Assembly: GCF_029910235.1 (NCBI RefSeq)
Contig: NZ_CP112875.1
Span: 124,001-188,000, forward strand
Origin: Pseudanabaena galeata CCNP1313
GTDB taxonomy: Bacteria > Cyanobacteriota > Cyanobacteriia > Pseudanabaenales > Pseudanabaenaceae
Reading direction: 5' to 3'
DNA: 64,000 nt
Shown here in pieces: positions 55,553 to 63,717 of this stretch (within the stretch, counting starts at the first letter, position 1; every line of letters begins with the position of its first letter). Position numbers and translations under genes: made by a program. The notes under the pieces are model-generated. The model had not been told where the DNA came from, ran no database searches, and saw nothing but the letters and a program-made list of their open reading frames with translations.

Positions 55553-58500
55553 ATGTCGATCGCCCGTCATCATGCTGAATGGTTAAGCCTCCTTGATATT
55601 GTTGGCTCGTTTTTGAGTATGGAGGTATTGCTAGAGGTATTTCCGCAGGGGTTGAGCGTCCATGATAGTGAGCATTTTGCGCTCTTGAAACAGGTTTATG
55701 CAGAATGGGGAAATGAGCAGAGCGATCGCCGTATTGATCGCCAAATTCATCGGGCATGGGTGGAATGGGTGCTGGTGAATACGCTGGGCTATCCGCAGGA
55801 ATATCTGAAGACGGGGCAGGAGATTGCTAATCATTGGCGGATTAGGATGGAGCAGCATCAGGAAACGATTGCGCCTGATTGGGTATTGGTCGATGCTCAT
55901 GATCCTAATAAGGTAATTAAGCCTGAGTTGTTGATTCAGATTTTTGAACCGAGTCAGAAACTGGATGGAACTTATAAGGGCATAAATAAAGAATCGAAAT
56001 GGTCGGCTTCGCCTGTGACGAGGATGGTGGAGTTGTTGCGGGGGCTGCGGGTGAATTTGGGATTGATTACCAACGGCGAAGAATGGATGTTGGTTTATGC
56101 GCCGCAGGGTGGGACTTCATCGACGGTTTCTTGGTATGGGAATATCTGGATCGAAGAAAAGATTACTTTACGCGCATTTCGGGATTTGTTGGGTGTAGAG
56201 CGCTTCTTTGGGGTGCAGGAGCAGGATACTTTAGCGAGTCTGTGCGATCGCTCTAAAAATTCGCAACAGGAAGTTACCGATCAACTGGGGCTACAGGTAC
56301 GCAAGGCGGTCGAAATCCTGATTCAAAAATTAGCGGAAATTGATGCCGATCATCAGGGGCGAATGTTGGCGGGGGTATCCATGCAGGAGCTATATCAGGC
56401 GGCTTGTTTTGTGATGATGCGGTTGGTGTTTTTGCTATGTGCGGAGGAGCGTGGGTTATTGCTATTGGGTGAGGATCGCTATGACAAGAATTATGCGGTT
56501 TCGACTTTGCAAGAAAATCTCAGGGCGATCGCCGATCATAGTGGTGAGGAGATTTTAGAACGTCGTCATGATGCTTGGTGTCGGTTGATGGCGCTATTTC
56601 GGGCGGTGCATGGTGGTGTTTATCATCCTAATTTTAAGCTGCCTGCCTACGGTGGTGATTTGTTTGATCCTGATGCGTTTCCGTTTTTGGAGGGCAGATT
56701 TGAGGGGCATGATGAACCGATCGCAGTGGATAATCGCACGGTGTTACATCTGTTGGAGTCGTTGCAAATCCTGAGAATTAAGGTGGCGGGGGGTGGTTTT
56801 GAGCCGCGCCGTTTGAGTTTTAAGGCGATCGAGGTGGAGCAGATTGGTCATGTCTATGAGGGTTTGCTAGATCATCAGGCGGTGCGATCGCTGTCTACGG
56901 TGTTGGGTCTGGAGGGAACGAAAAATAAGGAGCCTGAGATTTTGCTAGAGGATCTGGAGGCTTTGGCGGCGCAGGGTGAGGAGGTGTTGGTTAAGTTTCT
57001 GAAGAAAGAGACGGGACGGGGTGAGGCGGCGTTGAAAAAATTATTGCCCTCATCCCCCCAGCCCCCTTCTCCCAAGGAGGGAGAAGGGGGAGCAAGAGAA
57101 TTTACTCCCCTCTCCCTTAATGGGAGAGGGGCTGGGGGTGAGGGCTTATCCCATTACGAGGAGTCGCGTTATTTGACTCGTTGCGGTAATGATTTGCAGC
57201 TTTGGCATCGGATTAAGCCTTTTTATCGACTCATTCGCAAGGATTCGCGGGAGTACCCTGTGATTATTAGTGCGGGGGCGGTGTATGTGACGGCGGGGAC
57301 GGATCGGCGGGAGTCGGGGACGCATTACACGCCGAAGGCTTTGACGGAGGAGATTGTGCGCTATACGTTGGAGCCGTTGGTGTATGTGGGGGTGAGTGAG
57401 GGTTTGCCGCAGGGTGAATGGAGGTTGCGATCGCCGCAGGAGATTTTGAGTCTCAAAATATGCGATCCGACGATGGGTTCGGGGGCGTTTTTGGTGCAGG
57501 TTTGTCGGTTTTTGGCGGCGCGGTTGTTGGAGAGTTGGGAAGGGTTGGGAAGCCCTCACCCCCTAGCCCCCTCTCCCAAGGGGCGAGGGGGAACAAGAGA
57601 TCTTTCTGGCTCCCCTCGCCCTCTGGGAGAGGGGCTGGGGGTGAGGGAAGTCTTCACGGTGTTTGGCAATATTTCTAAGCCTGATCTTGATGAGGCTTTG
57701 ATTCCTGATGATGATTTGGATCGGTTGATTGTGGCGAAGCGGTTGATTGCGGAGCGTTGTGTGTATGGTGTGGATAAGAATCCTTTGGCGGTGGAGATGG
57801 CGAAGTTGTCGTTATGGTTGGAGACTTTGCAGAAGGATAAGCCGTTTACGTTTGTGGATCATGCGTTGCGGTGTGGGGATTCGTTATTGGGTTTGACGAG
57901 TCGAGAACAGTTTGAGAAGTTACATCTAAATCCTGAAAAGGGTAACTTTACGGGGCGTTTGGTTGCGCCAAAGATGAAACCAGTTTTGCAAAAGGCGATC
58001 GCTGAACGTTTGGGGTTGAAAAATTTAAGGGATGACGATCGCGCTTTGAAGGAGGCTAAGTTAAGGGAGGCGGATCGGGCGATCGCACAGGTTCGATATA
58101 TTGGTGATAGTTTGATTGGTGAGTGTTTTGCCAAGGCGAATAAGGCGGAAAATCTCAAGGCGGAGGATTTGCAGATTTTGTTGGAGACTGTGGTTTTGTT
58201 GAAGGATGAGCAGGAACGCGATCGCGAAATTAGTTTGTTAAAAGCTCAAGCGGAACGACGTTTAAATTTTGATCTGTCTCAGCAAGATTTGGCGACTGAT
58301 TCTAATAAGCGTAGGGTTCCTTTTCATTGGATTTTTGAATTTCCCGAAATTTTCCTCGATCAAGAGAATGCGGGTTTTGATGCGATTTGTGGCAATCCGC
58401 CGTTTATGGGTGGTAAAAAGATTACGGGGGCAATGGGAACTGCTTATCGTGATTTTCTTGTGGAATGGGTTGCGAATAATGTAAAAGGGAATGCGGATTT

Positions 58501-59926
58501 TGTGGCTTATTTCTTTTTGCAGATTTCGCGATTATTGAAAGATGATGGTTGTTTTGGTTTGGTTGCCACTAATACGATCTCGCAGGGTGATACAAGAGAA
58601 ATCGGTTTAGATCAGGTTGCAACTAAAGGAAAGATTTATCGCGCTATTCCTAGCCGTCCTTGGTCTGGAACTGCGGCGCTAGAGGTTGCTTATGTTTGGG
58701 CTAAAAAAGGTGATTGGAAAGGAAAATATTTTTTAGATGATCAGCCAGTAGAAGCGATTACACCATATCTCACAGTTCAGAGTTCTGAATTAGGTAAACC
58801 AAATCGATTAGAGTTAAATAGCGGTAAATCTTTTATTGGATCTTTCGTTTTAGGAATGGGATTTGTGCTTGAACCAGAGGAAGCTAAAGCTTTGATTACG
58901 AAGAACCCTAAAAACAAAGATGTTCTCTTTCCCTATCTCAATGGTTCAGATTTAAACAGCAATCCTGATCAATCTCCAGCACGGTGGGTGATTAACTTTT
59001 TTGATTGGGCGTTATCACCAGAGCATGATGATCCGAAAAATCCTAAAGGTGCGCCCTATGCGTCTGATTATCCTGATTGTTTAGAAATTGTTGAAAGACT
59101 GGTTAAGCCTGAGAGAACTAGATTAAATGAAAAAGGAGAATTTGCGCTCAGAAAGCCATTACCTCAAAAATGGTGGATTTATGCAGATAAAAGACCAGCA
59201 CTTTATGAGGCGATCTCGCAATGTGATCGGGTTTTAGTTTGTGCAAGAGTAACCAAAAATTTGATGTTTTCATTCGCTTCCAAAGACTATGTGTATAACG
59301 AAATGCTGATAGTTTTTAATGAATCAAAATATTATCTTTTTTCTTTTCTTCAATCATCAATACATGATTCTTGGGCATGGCAAAATTGTTCAACTCTAGG
59401 CGCAGGGATGCGATATACTCCCTCAGATTGTTTTGAAACCTTCCCATTGCCAACCCTCACCCCAGAAATAGAAAAAGAACTAGAAACAATAGGAGAGAAA
59501 TATTACAGCGATCGTCAGCAGATCATGCAAACCACCCAACTCGGACTCACCAAAACCTATAACCGCTTCCACGACCCCAACGACACCGCGATCGACATCC
59601 AGCAACTTCGTGAACTGCATATACAGATGGATTACGCAGTAATGAAAGCTTATGGGTGGGGGGAGCAATTGCGAATTACGAATTACGAATTGGGAGTTGA
59701 GGGAGAGCAATTCCCGTTGGCTCATGGGTTTCATCAAACTAAACAAGGACTAAGATTCACCATCAGCGAAACAGCGCGGCGTGACATCCTCGATCGCCTC
59801 CTTGCCCTCAACCATCAAAGATACGCCGAAGAAGTCAAAGCAGGACTGCATGACAAGTCAAAAGGAAAAAGGAAAAAGGAAAAAGTCGTACAGGTAAACA
59901 AAGATCAATATGAATTAGAAATGTAA
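55553..59926 (+). CDS. drmMI: DISARM adenine-specific methylase DrmMI, with repeat insertions
   Basis: The 1457-residue protein has an N-terminal region of about 600 residues, motif I DPTMGSGAFLVQVCRFL at 638, GVDKNPLAVEMAKLSLWLETL near 740 and motif IV CGNPPFMGGKK (Asn-Pro-Pro-Phe near 948). This is the Eco57I-type N6-adenine methylase layout; with DrmD upstream it fits class 1 DISARM. DISARM methylates host DNA as self. Two Pro/Gly/Glu-rich segments (about 499-531 and 667-698) are translated dispersed repeats, and an ITNYELG segment near 1378 is a third. The frame survives all of them. They lie between conserved blocks, so the enzyme may still work. Confidence 0.85.
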   Translation: MSIARHHAEWLSLLDIVGSFLSMEVLLEVFPQGLSVHDSEHFALLKQVYAEWGNEQSDRRIDRQIHRAWVEWVLVNTLGYPQEYLKTGQEIANHWRIRMEQHQETIAPDWVLVDAHDPNKVIKPELLIQIFEPSQKLDGTYKGINKESKWSASPVTRMVELLRGLRVNLGLITNGEEWMLVYAPQGGTSSTVSWYGNIWIEEKITLRAFRDLLGVERFFGVQEQDTLASLCDRSKNSQQEVTDQLGLQVRKAVEILIQKLAEIDADHQGRMLAGVSMQELYQAACFVMMRLVFLLCAEERGLLLLGEDRYDKNYAVSTLQENLRAIADHSGEEILERRHDAWCRLMALFRAVHGGVYHPNFKLPAYGGDLFDPDAFPFLEGRFEGHDEPIAVDNRTVLHLLESLQILRIKVAGGGFEPRRLSFKAIEVEQIGHVYEGLLDHQAVRSLSTVLGLEGTKNKEPEILLEDLEALAAQGEEVLVKFLKKETGRGEAALKKLLPSSPQPPSPKEGEGGAREFTPLSLNGRGAGGEGLSHYEESRYLTRCGNDLQLWHRIKPFYRLIRKDSREYPVIISAGAVYVTAGTDRRESGTHYTPKALTEEIVRYTLEPLVYVGVSEGLPQGEWRLRSPQEILSLKICDPTMGSGAFLVQVCRFLAARLLESWEGLGSPHPLAPSPKGRGGTRDLSGSPRPLGEGLGVREVFTVFGNISKPDLDEALIPDDDLDRLIVAKRLIAERCVYGVDKNPLAVEMAKLSLWLETLQKDKPFTFVDHALRCGDSLLGLTSREQFEKLHLNPEKGNFTGRLVAPKMKPVLQKAIAERLGLKNLRDDDRALKEAKLREADRAIAQVRYIGDSLIGECFAKANKAENLKAEDLQILLETVVLLKDEQERDREISLLKAQAERRLNFDLSQQDLATDSNKRRVPFHWIFEFPEIFLDQENAGFDAICGNPPFMGGKKITGAMGTAYRDFLVEWVANNVKGNADFVAYFFLQISRLLKDDGCFGLVATNTISQGDTREIGLDQVATKGKIYRAIPSRPWSGTAALEVAYVWAKKGDWKGKYFLDDQPVEAITPYLTVQSSELGKPNRLELNSGKSFIGSFVLGMGFVLEPEEAKALITKNPKNKDVLFPYLNGSDLNSNPDQSPARWVINFFDWALSPEHDDPKNPKGAPYASDYPDCLEIVERLVKPERTRLNEKGEFALRKPLPQKWWIYADKRPALYEAISQCDRVLVCARVTKNLMFSFASKDYVYNEMLIVFNESKYYLFSFLQSSIHDSWAWQNCSTLGAGMRYTPSDCFETFPLPTLTPEIEKELETIGEKYYSDRQQIMQTTQLGLTKTYNRFHDPNDTAIDIQQLRELHIQMDYAVMKAYGWGEQLRITNYELGVEGEQFPLAHGFHQTKQGLRFTISETARRDILDRLLALNHQRYAEEVKAGLHDKSKGKRKKEKVVQVNKDQYELEM
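57047..57145. repeat. In-frame dispersed repeat in drmMI, copy 1
   Basis: A 99-base GC-rich inverted-repeat element beginning CCCTCATCCCCCCAGCCCC and ending GAGGGGCTGGGGGTGAGGG reads as 33 codons of Pro, Ser, Gly and Glu. It has the form of the common cyanobacterial CCCTCACCCC...GGGGTGAGGG repeat. Confidence 0.85.
57553..57647. repeat. In-frame dispersed repeat in drmMI, copy 2
   Basis: A second element of about 95 bases beginning CCCTCACCCCCTAGCCCCC and ending GAGGGGCTGGGGGTGAGGG lies 28 residues after methylase motif I. It is translated in frame as SPHPLAPSPKGRGG and onwards. Confidence 0.85.
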
Positions 59927-59936
59927 AAACCTGTAG

Positions 59937-60002
59937 GGGTAAAGCATTTGCGCCACAATCTTGAACAATCATAAATAACCTCTATCCGCAAATGCTTTAC
60001 CC
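59937..60002. repeat. Hairpin repeat H3
   Basis: Arms GGTAAAGCATTTGCG and CGCAAATGCTTTACC flank a loop of about 34 bases, 12 bases after the methylase stop codon. It has the same design as H2. Confidence 0.85.
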
Positions 60003-60038
60003 TCTTCTATTTGCTCTGTCTACGTTTCAGGGTTTCGA

Positions 60039-60120
60039 TCCCCCCCAGCCCCCCTTAAAAAGGGGGGAGAATAAATTAAATTTTCTTCTTCCCCCTTTTT
60101 AAGGGGGATTGAGGGGGATC
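60039..60120. repeat. GATCCCCC-type inverted repeat
   Basis: Left GATCCCCCCAGCCCCCCTTA and right TAAGGGGGATTGAGGGGGATC arms (imperfect) enclose AT-rich DNA, with an internal AAAAAGGGGGGA/TTCCCCCTTTTT pair. It is the form of a widespread cyanobacterial repeat. Confidence 0.8.
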
Positions 60121-60138
60121 TCTTAGAGTCCGCGATTT

Positions 60139-60204
60139 GGGCAAAGCATTCCCATTGACAAATTTTCAGTAAACATCATCAACCCCTGCGGGAATGCTTT
60201 GCCC
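60139..60204. repeat. Hairpin repeat H4
   Basis: Arms GGGCAAAGCATTCCC (60139-60153) and the perfect complement GGGAATGCTTTGCCC (60190-60204). It has the same design as H1. Confidence 0.85.
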
Positions 60205-60266
60205 CTACCTGAATCAATTATTTTTGTCCTTTACCTAGATTCATTACCTATAATCAATCTAGTGAT

Positions 60267-60518
60267 TTGAATAAACCCATGAAAATCCTGCAAACCAAGA
60301 GCCAAGTTAACAACGGCGAAATCACCATCAAAGTTTCGCCAAGCCTCAATCAACAACAGGTTGAAGTCTTCATCTTCACCGCCGAAGCCCCAAATGAACT
60401 AGAAACAATGCGTCAACAAGCCATAACCAACGGTTATGACAGCAAACAAAAAATTCTCGACCTGATCCAACAAGTAAAACGAGAAATCATTATAGAAAGG
60501 GGTTGGCAGAATCCATGA
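60267..60518 (+). CDS. Antitoxin-like small protein
   Basis: The 83-residue protein has an N-terminal beta-rich part (GEITIKVSPSLNQQQVEVFI) and a C-terminal helical part (SKQKILDLIQQVKREII). Its stop overlaps the start of a PIN-domain fragment by ATGA, the usual antitoxin-toxin order. An alternative start at the second Met (MKILQTK, 60279) is possible. The partner toxin is truncated, so the antitoxin is now alone. Confidence 0.65.
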   Translation: MNKPMKILQTKSQVNNGEITIKVSPSLNQQQVEVFIFTAEAPNELETMRQQAITNGYDSKQKILDLIQQVKREIIIERGWQNP

Positions 60519-60628
60519 ATCCGCCCGAACGTATATTTTTAGATACAAATATCTACATTATAAATCCTCAACTATTGGCGACAACTCCACATCTTCATAA
60601 ATCAATGCCAAAGAACATTGAAAATTAA
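60515..60628 (+). pseudogene. Truncated PIN-domain toxin
   Basis: The frame starts MNPPERIFLDTNIYIIN, the first strand of a PIN domain with its catalytic Asp. It then loses similarity where it runs into the 3' end of the Uma2 gene (60558 onwards) on the other strand and stops at 60626-60628. The break is at about 60556. The toxin is dead. Confidence 0.75.
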
Positions 60629-61163
60629 TACTCGTTAACTCAAACAAGTCAGGATTATCAGACTCCAGCAAATCCTCTGGATAGCTCGTCAATTCCCACT
60701 TACCAGCATTCCCCCGCCGATACACATCTATATTAATCTTCTCCGCATCAATCAAAACATACTCCAACAAACTCGGAAAACGCCGATAATATTTAAACTT
60801 ATCGCCCCGATCAAAACCCGCCGTACTTGGAGATAGAACTTCGATAATTAACTTAGGGAAAGAAATTACATCACGCGATCCGCGATCGCTCTCATTACAA
60901 CTCACCACCACATCAGGATAGAAATATTTTTTTGCATTCCTGTCTTGCACCTTAACATCAGCGACATTTATGCGACATCCCATCGCTTTTAAATGAGATC
61001 GCAGTGCATTGTAAGCATTTAAAGCGATATCATTGTGAGCGATCGTACCACCAGCCATCGCATAAACTTCACCATCAATATATTCATGGCGAAACTCCTG
61101 CTTCGCTTCCCATACCAAATACTCTTCAGGCGTTAAGAAATCATTTTTAAGATTAGCAATCAT
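60558..61163 (-). CDS. Uma2-family (DUF820) endonuclease-like protein
   Basis: The 201-residue protein is a typical Uma2: LTPEEYLVWEAKQEFRHEYI, GEVYAMAGGTIAHNDIALN, YFYPDVVVSC (Asp near 111), PKLIIEVLSPSTAGFDRGDK (Glu near 131) and YRRFPSLLEYVLID. These are the positions of the PD-(D/E)XK fold. Uma2 genes are numerous in cyanobacteria, and their role is unclear. Its 3' end has cut into a PIN toxin gene. Confidence 0.92.
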   Translation of the reverse strand: MIANLKNDFLTPEEYLVWEAKQEFRHEYIDGEVYAMAGGTIAHNDIALNAYNALRSHLKAMGCRINVADVKVQDRNAKKYFYPDVVVSCNESDRGSRDVISFPKLIIEVLSPSTAGFDRGDKFKYYRRFPSLLEYVLIDAEKINIDVYRRGNAGKWELTSYPEDLLESDNPDLFELTSINFQCSLALIYEDVELSPIVEDL

Positions 61164-61373
61164 CGCTTTTGTCCTTAACTTTTAATCAAAAATAGCATAG
61201 TCAGCAATATCACTTACTCCCAAAACTTCACCGTCATCAGCGCGACCTATCTGTGAACTGCCAAAGGTAAGCTAATCATTCACACCGATGATAAAGAACA
61301 TCTAAAAGACTTTCAGCATTATATCTGAGTCTATTGTTTATAATATCTATAAAACCTATAGAAACTATAGATA

Positions 61374-61724
61374 ATGAACAAAAGCAAAACTATATCTGCC
61401 CATGTCACCAGTGAAACGATCGCCAAAATCGATCACCTTGCCAAACTCGAAAACCGATCGCGATCGCAACTTACAGGCGCAGTCGTAGAACTAGGCGGCG
61501 ACCTCCCCCATGAAGCATGGACAGCATTACTTCAGATCAAAGCAATGGGAACCATCGAAGATTGGCAAGCCCTACAGCAAGACCTCACCCGTACCCTCCT
61601 CAATCATCGCTATCGGCTACTACAACAGAAAATGTCAACCCAAGGCGATCGGCAATGGCTCGACACTCTAGAAACCGAAGACGACATCCTTAATGCTGCC
61701 GTATTACTGACTCAACATGGCTAA
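61374..61724 (+). CDS. Ribbon-helix-helix antitoxin
   Basis: The 116-residue protein begins with a CopG-like segment (SKTISAHVTSETIAKIDHLA, then KLENRSRSQLTGAVV). A linker and an acidic end follow (LDTLETEDDILNAAVLLTQ). It is 9 bases upstream of the PIN-like gene, so they are one module. It should repress the module's own promoter. Confidence 0.8.
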   Translation: MNKSKTISAHVTSETIAKIDHLAKLENRSRSQLTGAVVELGGDLPHEAWTALLQIKAMGTIEDWQALQQDLTRTLLNHRYRLLQQKMSTQGDRQWLDTLETEDDILNAAVLLTQHG

Positions 61725-61733
61725 AATCTCACG

Positions 61734-62219
61734 ATGGTGTCTCGTCTCAATATTTGGTGTGCTGCCATCCTCGCCGATCTTAAACAAAACCAAGGATCAG
61801 CCTGCCAAAATTTAGTAAGCATTGTCCAAACAGGCAAAAGTCATTTTGGCTCAGTCGAACTGATCGTTTCATGGGGAATGCTCAATCGTTTGCAAGCAGT
61901 TCTACTTCGTCTGCAAATATCTCCAGAATATGCCTTTAACTATATTGATAATATTCGTGCTTATACAAGCATCAACCCTAGCCTTACTCTTGGCGGCACA
62001 GGCATTATTCCCCTTCAAGATGTAGAAGATCGTCATGTCCTAGAAACAGCGATCGCAGGAAAAGCTGACTTCTTGATTACCGCCAATTTTCAAGATTTTC
62101 AATCCAAAGAAACCCAAATAATTATCCCATCACGACATTATCTATATCAATCTCCTAACCATAAAATCCACATTGTTCATCCTTACTTAATGATGGAATG
62201 GATTAGAAAAGAGAGCTAG
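61734..62219 (+). CDS. PIN-like toxin with an altered first motif
   Basis: The 161-residue protein has a PIN-like C-terminal half: LQDVEDRHVLETAIAGKADF near 100-120 and LITANFQDFQS near 122. The first strand, usually LDTNVW, reads VSRLNIWCAAIL, so the first catalytic Asp is replaced. Either the toxin uses other residues as part of a distinct subfamily, or it has lost activity. The preceding gene codes for a ribbon-helix-helix antitoxin. Confidence 0.75.
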   Translation: MVSRLNIWCAAILADLKQNQGSACQNLVSIVQTGKSHFGSVELIVSWGMLNRLQAVLLRLQISPEYAFNYIDNIRAYTSINPSLTLGGTGIIPLQDVEDRHVLETAIAGKADFLITANFQDFQSKETQIIIPSRHYLYQSPNHKIHIVHPYLMMEWIRKES

Positions 62220-62267
62220 ATAGTAAGATGGGTGGGGCTTTGCGATGCATATCTTACTATTTCAAAA

Positions 62268-63089
62268 CTAACGAAAAGGAATCAAGACGCGATCGCGAAT
62301 TAAAACATCAAAGGTATGGTGAATCTGCCTCGCTAACTTCGCTTGATCCGTCAATAACCCTAACTCCAAATTGAGACTCAGCGCATATTGCGTCAGATTA
62401 GCGCTACTGATCAACACCCGATGGCGATCGCTAATCACACCCTTAATATGCAAAGATCCATACTTCCCCTTCGAGTTCACAGGTCTTCTACCAATCGGCC
62501 AATAATAAATCTGTAACTGCTCAATCATCTCCGCAGGAAAAGTCTGCAAAATACCAAAGGGAATTTTTTCAGAGCGCTCAGGCATTTCCACAATCATCGT
62601 AATCACCACCTGACGCGCTAGAGCCTTACGCATCGCCGCCACGATTTCAGGAATATCATAAACCGCAAAGCTAATCAGCAATAACTCCTCACGGGTTTGA
62701 TGGATTAACTCTAAAATCGTCGGTTCCGTTTGACGGTTCCATTCCCCCGCTTGGTCGGGCATCGTCCAGATCGGCTGCACCTCATAGTTCTTTTGCAATT
62801 CGCGCCCCAACTCCATCGCCGCCAGCAAAGCCAAATGCAGCGACTCCGAGCTAACTTCAGGATGTAACTCTTGCCAAAGCTCTATGAATTTGTAAACGCG
62901 ATCGCGCAATTCCTGCGATGTCACCTTTTGCGAAAGCAAATATTTCCAATAATCAGACTCAGGAATAATCGCCATGATTTTGATTAATTCAGGCAGTAGG
63001 CGATCGGGCAGAGCCAGAGCCAATCCCTTCAGCGCATCAACAAAAATTGGGTTATACATAATTAAAATATTGAGGCGCGGCAAAGCCAT
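62268..63089 (-). CDS. drmC: DISARM phospholipase D-like protein DrmC
   Basis: The 273-residue protein has the DrmC layout: helical N-terminus, then TEPTILELIHQTREELLLIS near 130, FAVYDIPEIVAAMRKAL, and the PLD motif GSLHIKGVISDRHRVLISSA near 211-230 (His-x-Lys) with NLTQYALSLNLELGL. It is one of the core DISARM genes, though reported as not always essential. The ATG at 63089 gives the full frame; a second ATG (MYNPIFV) ten codons on is possible. It is 13 bases downstream of the BrnA gene and likely cotranscribed with brnTA. Confidence 0.88.
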   Translation of the reverse strand: MALPRLNILIMYNPIFVDALKGLALALPDRLLPELIKIMAIIPESDYWKYLLSQKVTSQELRDRVYKFIELWQELHPEVSSESLHLALLAAMELGRELQKNYEVQPIWTMPDQAGEWNRQTEPTILELIHQTREELLLISFAVYDIPEIVAAMRKALARQVVITMIVEMPERSEKIPFGILQTFPAEMIEQLQIYYWPIGRRPVNSKGKYGSLHIKGVISDRHRVLISSANLTQYALSLNLELGLLTDQAKLARQIHHTFDVLIRDRVLIPFR

Positions 63090-63102
63090 ACATCAATAGA
63101 TT

Positions 63103-63396
63103 TTAATCTTTGTGGTGAAACTTTACATAGCTCTCCAATACTGCATTCATGCGAGACTGATATCCTTTCTTTCCATCCTTTTGAAAAAAATGCAAAACCG
63201 ATTCTTTTATTCTCAAAGTCACAGGTGTAGTCAAATCAGGTGAGACTATCTCTGCCTTTGCCCAAAAAGAATCATCCAATTCCTCTATGTCCGAATAATC
63301 GATATCTTCATCCGATAAATTCGCAAGACGAAATTCCTCATCCTTGCTAAGTTGAGGCTTATGAACAGGATCAGCAATATATTCAACGATTTTCAT
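63103..63396 (-). CDS. brnA: BrnA-type antitoxin
   Basis: The 97-residue protein has the BrnA pattern: acidic middle (DEDIDYSDIEELDDSFWAKA) and a C-terminal ribbon-helix-helix (TPVTLRIKESVLHFFQKDGK, GYQSRMNAVLESYV). It overlaps brnT by 14 bases; the toxin comes first, as usual for BrnTA. BrnA binds the toxin and the promoter. Confidence 0.9.
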   Translation of the reverse strand: MKIVEYIADPVHKPQLSKDEEFRLANLSDEDIDYSDIEELDDSFWAKAEIVSPDLTTPVTLRIKESVLHFFQKDGKKGYQSRMNAVLESYVKFHHKD

Positions 63397-63649
63397 AGCG
63401 ATTAACCTCTCTTGTATTTGCTTTTCGCGCAGAAATGAGCCGAATCTTGGATGAACGGAGCGTAAAGGTAACTACATATACACGATTATCAATTTTCGCC
63501 AAAGTGATATAGCGATTCTCTCCATAATCCTGACGATGATCCAGCACTGTAATACGCTGGGTATCATCAAAGACTCTGGTTGCAAACTCAAAGCCCACAG
63601 AGTGCTTAATCAAATTAAGCTTTGCTTTCTCTTCGTCCCATTCAAACAT
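63383..63649 (-). CDS. brnT: BrnT-type toxin
   Basis: The 88-residue protein is a typical BrnT: FEWDEEKAKLNLIKHSVGFE at the start, RVFDDTQRITVLDHRQDYGE, RYITLAKIDNRVYVVTFTLR and IRLISARKANTREVNRYE at the end. BrnT is a RelE-like RNase. The module lies between drmB and drmC. Confidence 0.92.
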   Translation of the reverse strand: MFEWDEEKAKLNLIKHSVGFEFATRVFDDTQRITVLDHRQDYGENRYITLAKIDNRVYVVTFTLRSSKIRLISARKANTREVNRYENR

Positions 63650-63681
63650 GAATTAATGTTAACACAATTTGTACATACAAA

Positions 63682-63714
63682 TAAAGAGAGGTGGTGCAAA
63701 GCACCACCTCTCTT
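63682..63714 (-). terminator. Terminator after drmB
   Basis: AAAGAGAGGTGGTGC pairs perfectly with its complement around an AAA loop, followed on the minus strand by ATTTG. It starts 3 bases after the stop codon of the drmB frame, so drmB and brnT are probably separate transcripts. Confidence 0.75.
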
Positions 63715-63717
63715 TGA

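Larger units (their letters stand above)
59931..60266. other. Repeat-filled intergenic region after drmMI
   Basis: The 340 bases hold three inverted repeats and no gene: H3 (59937-60002), a GATCCCCC...GGGGGATC element (60039-60120) and H4 (60139-60204). They separate the methylase from the antitoxin-like gene at 60267. The repeats may end transcription. Confidence 0.7.
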
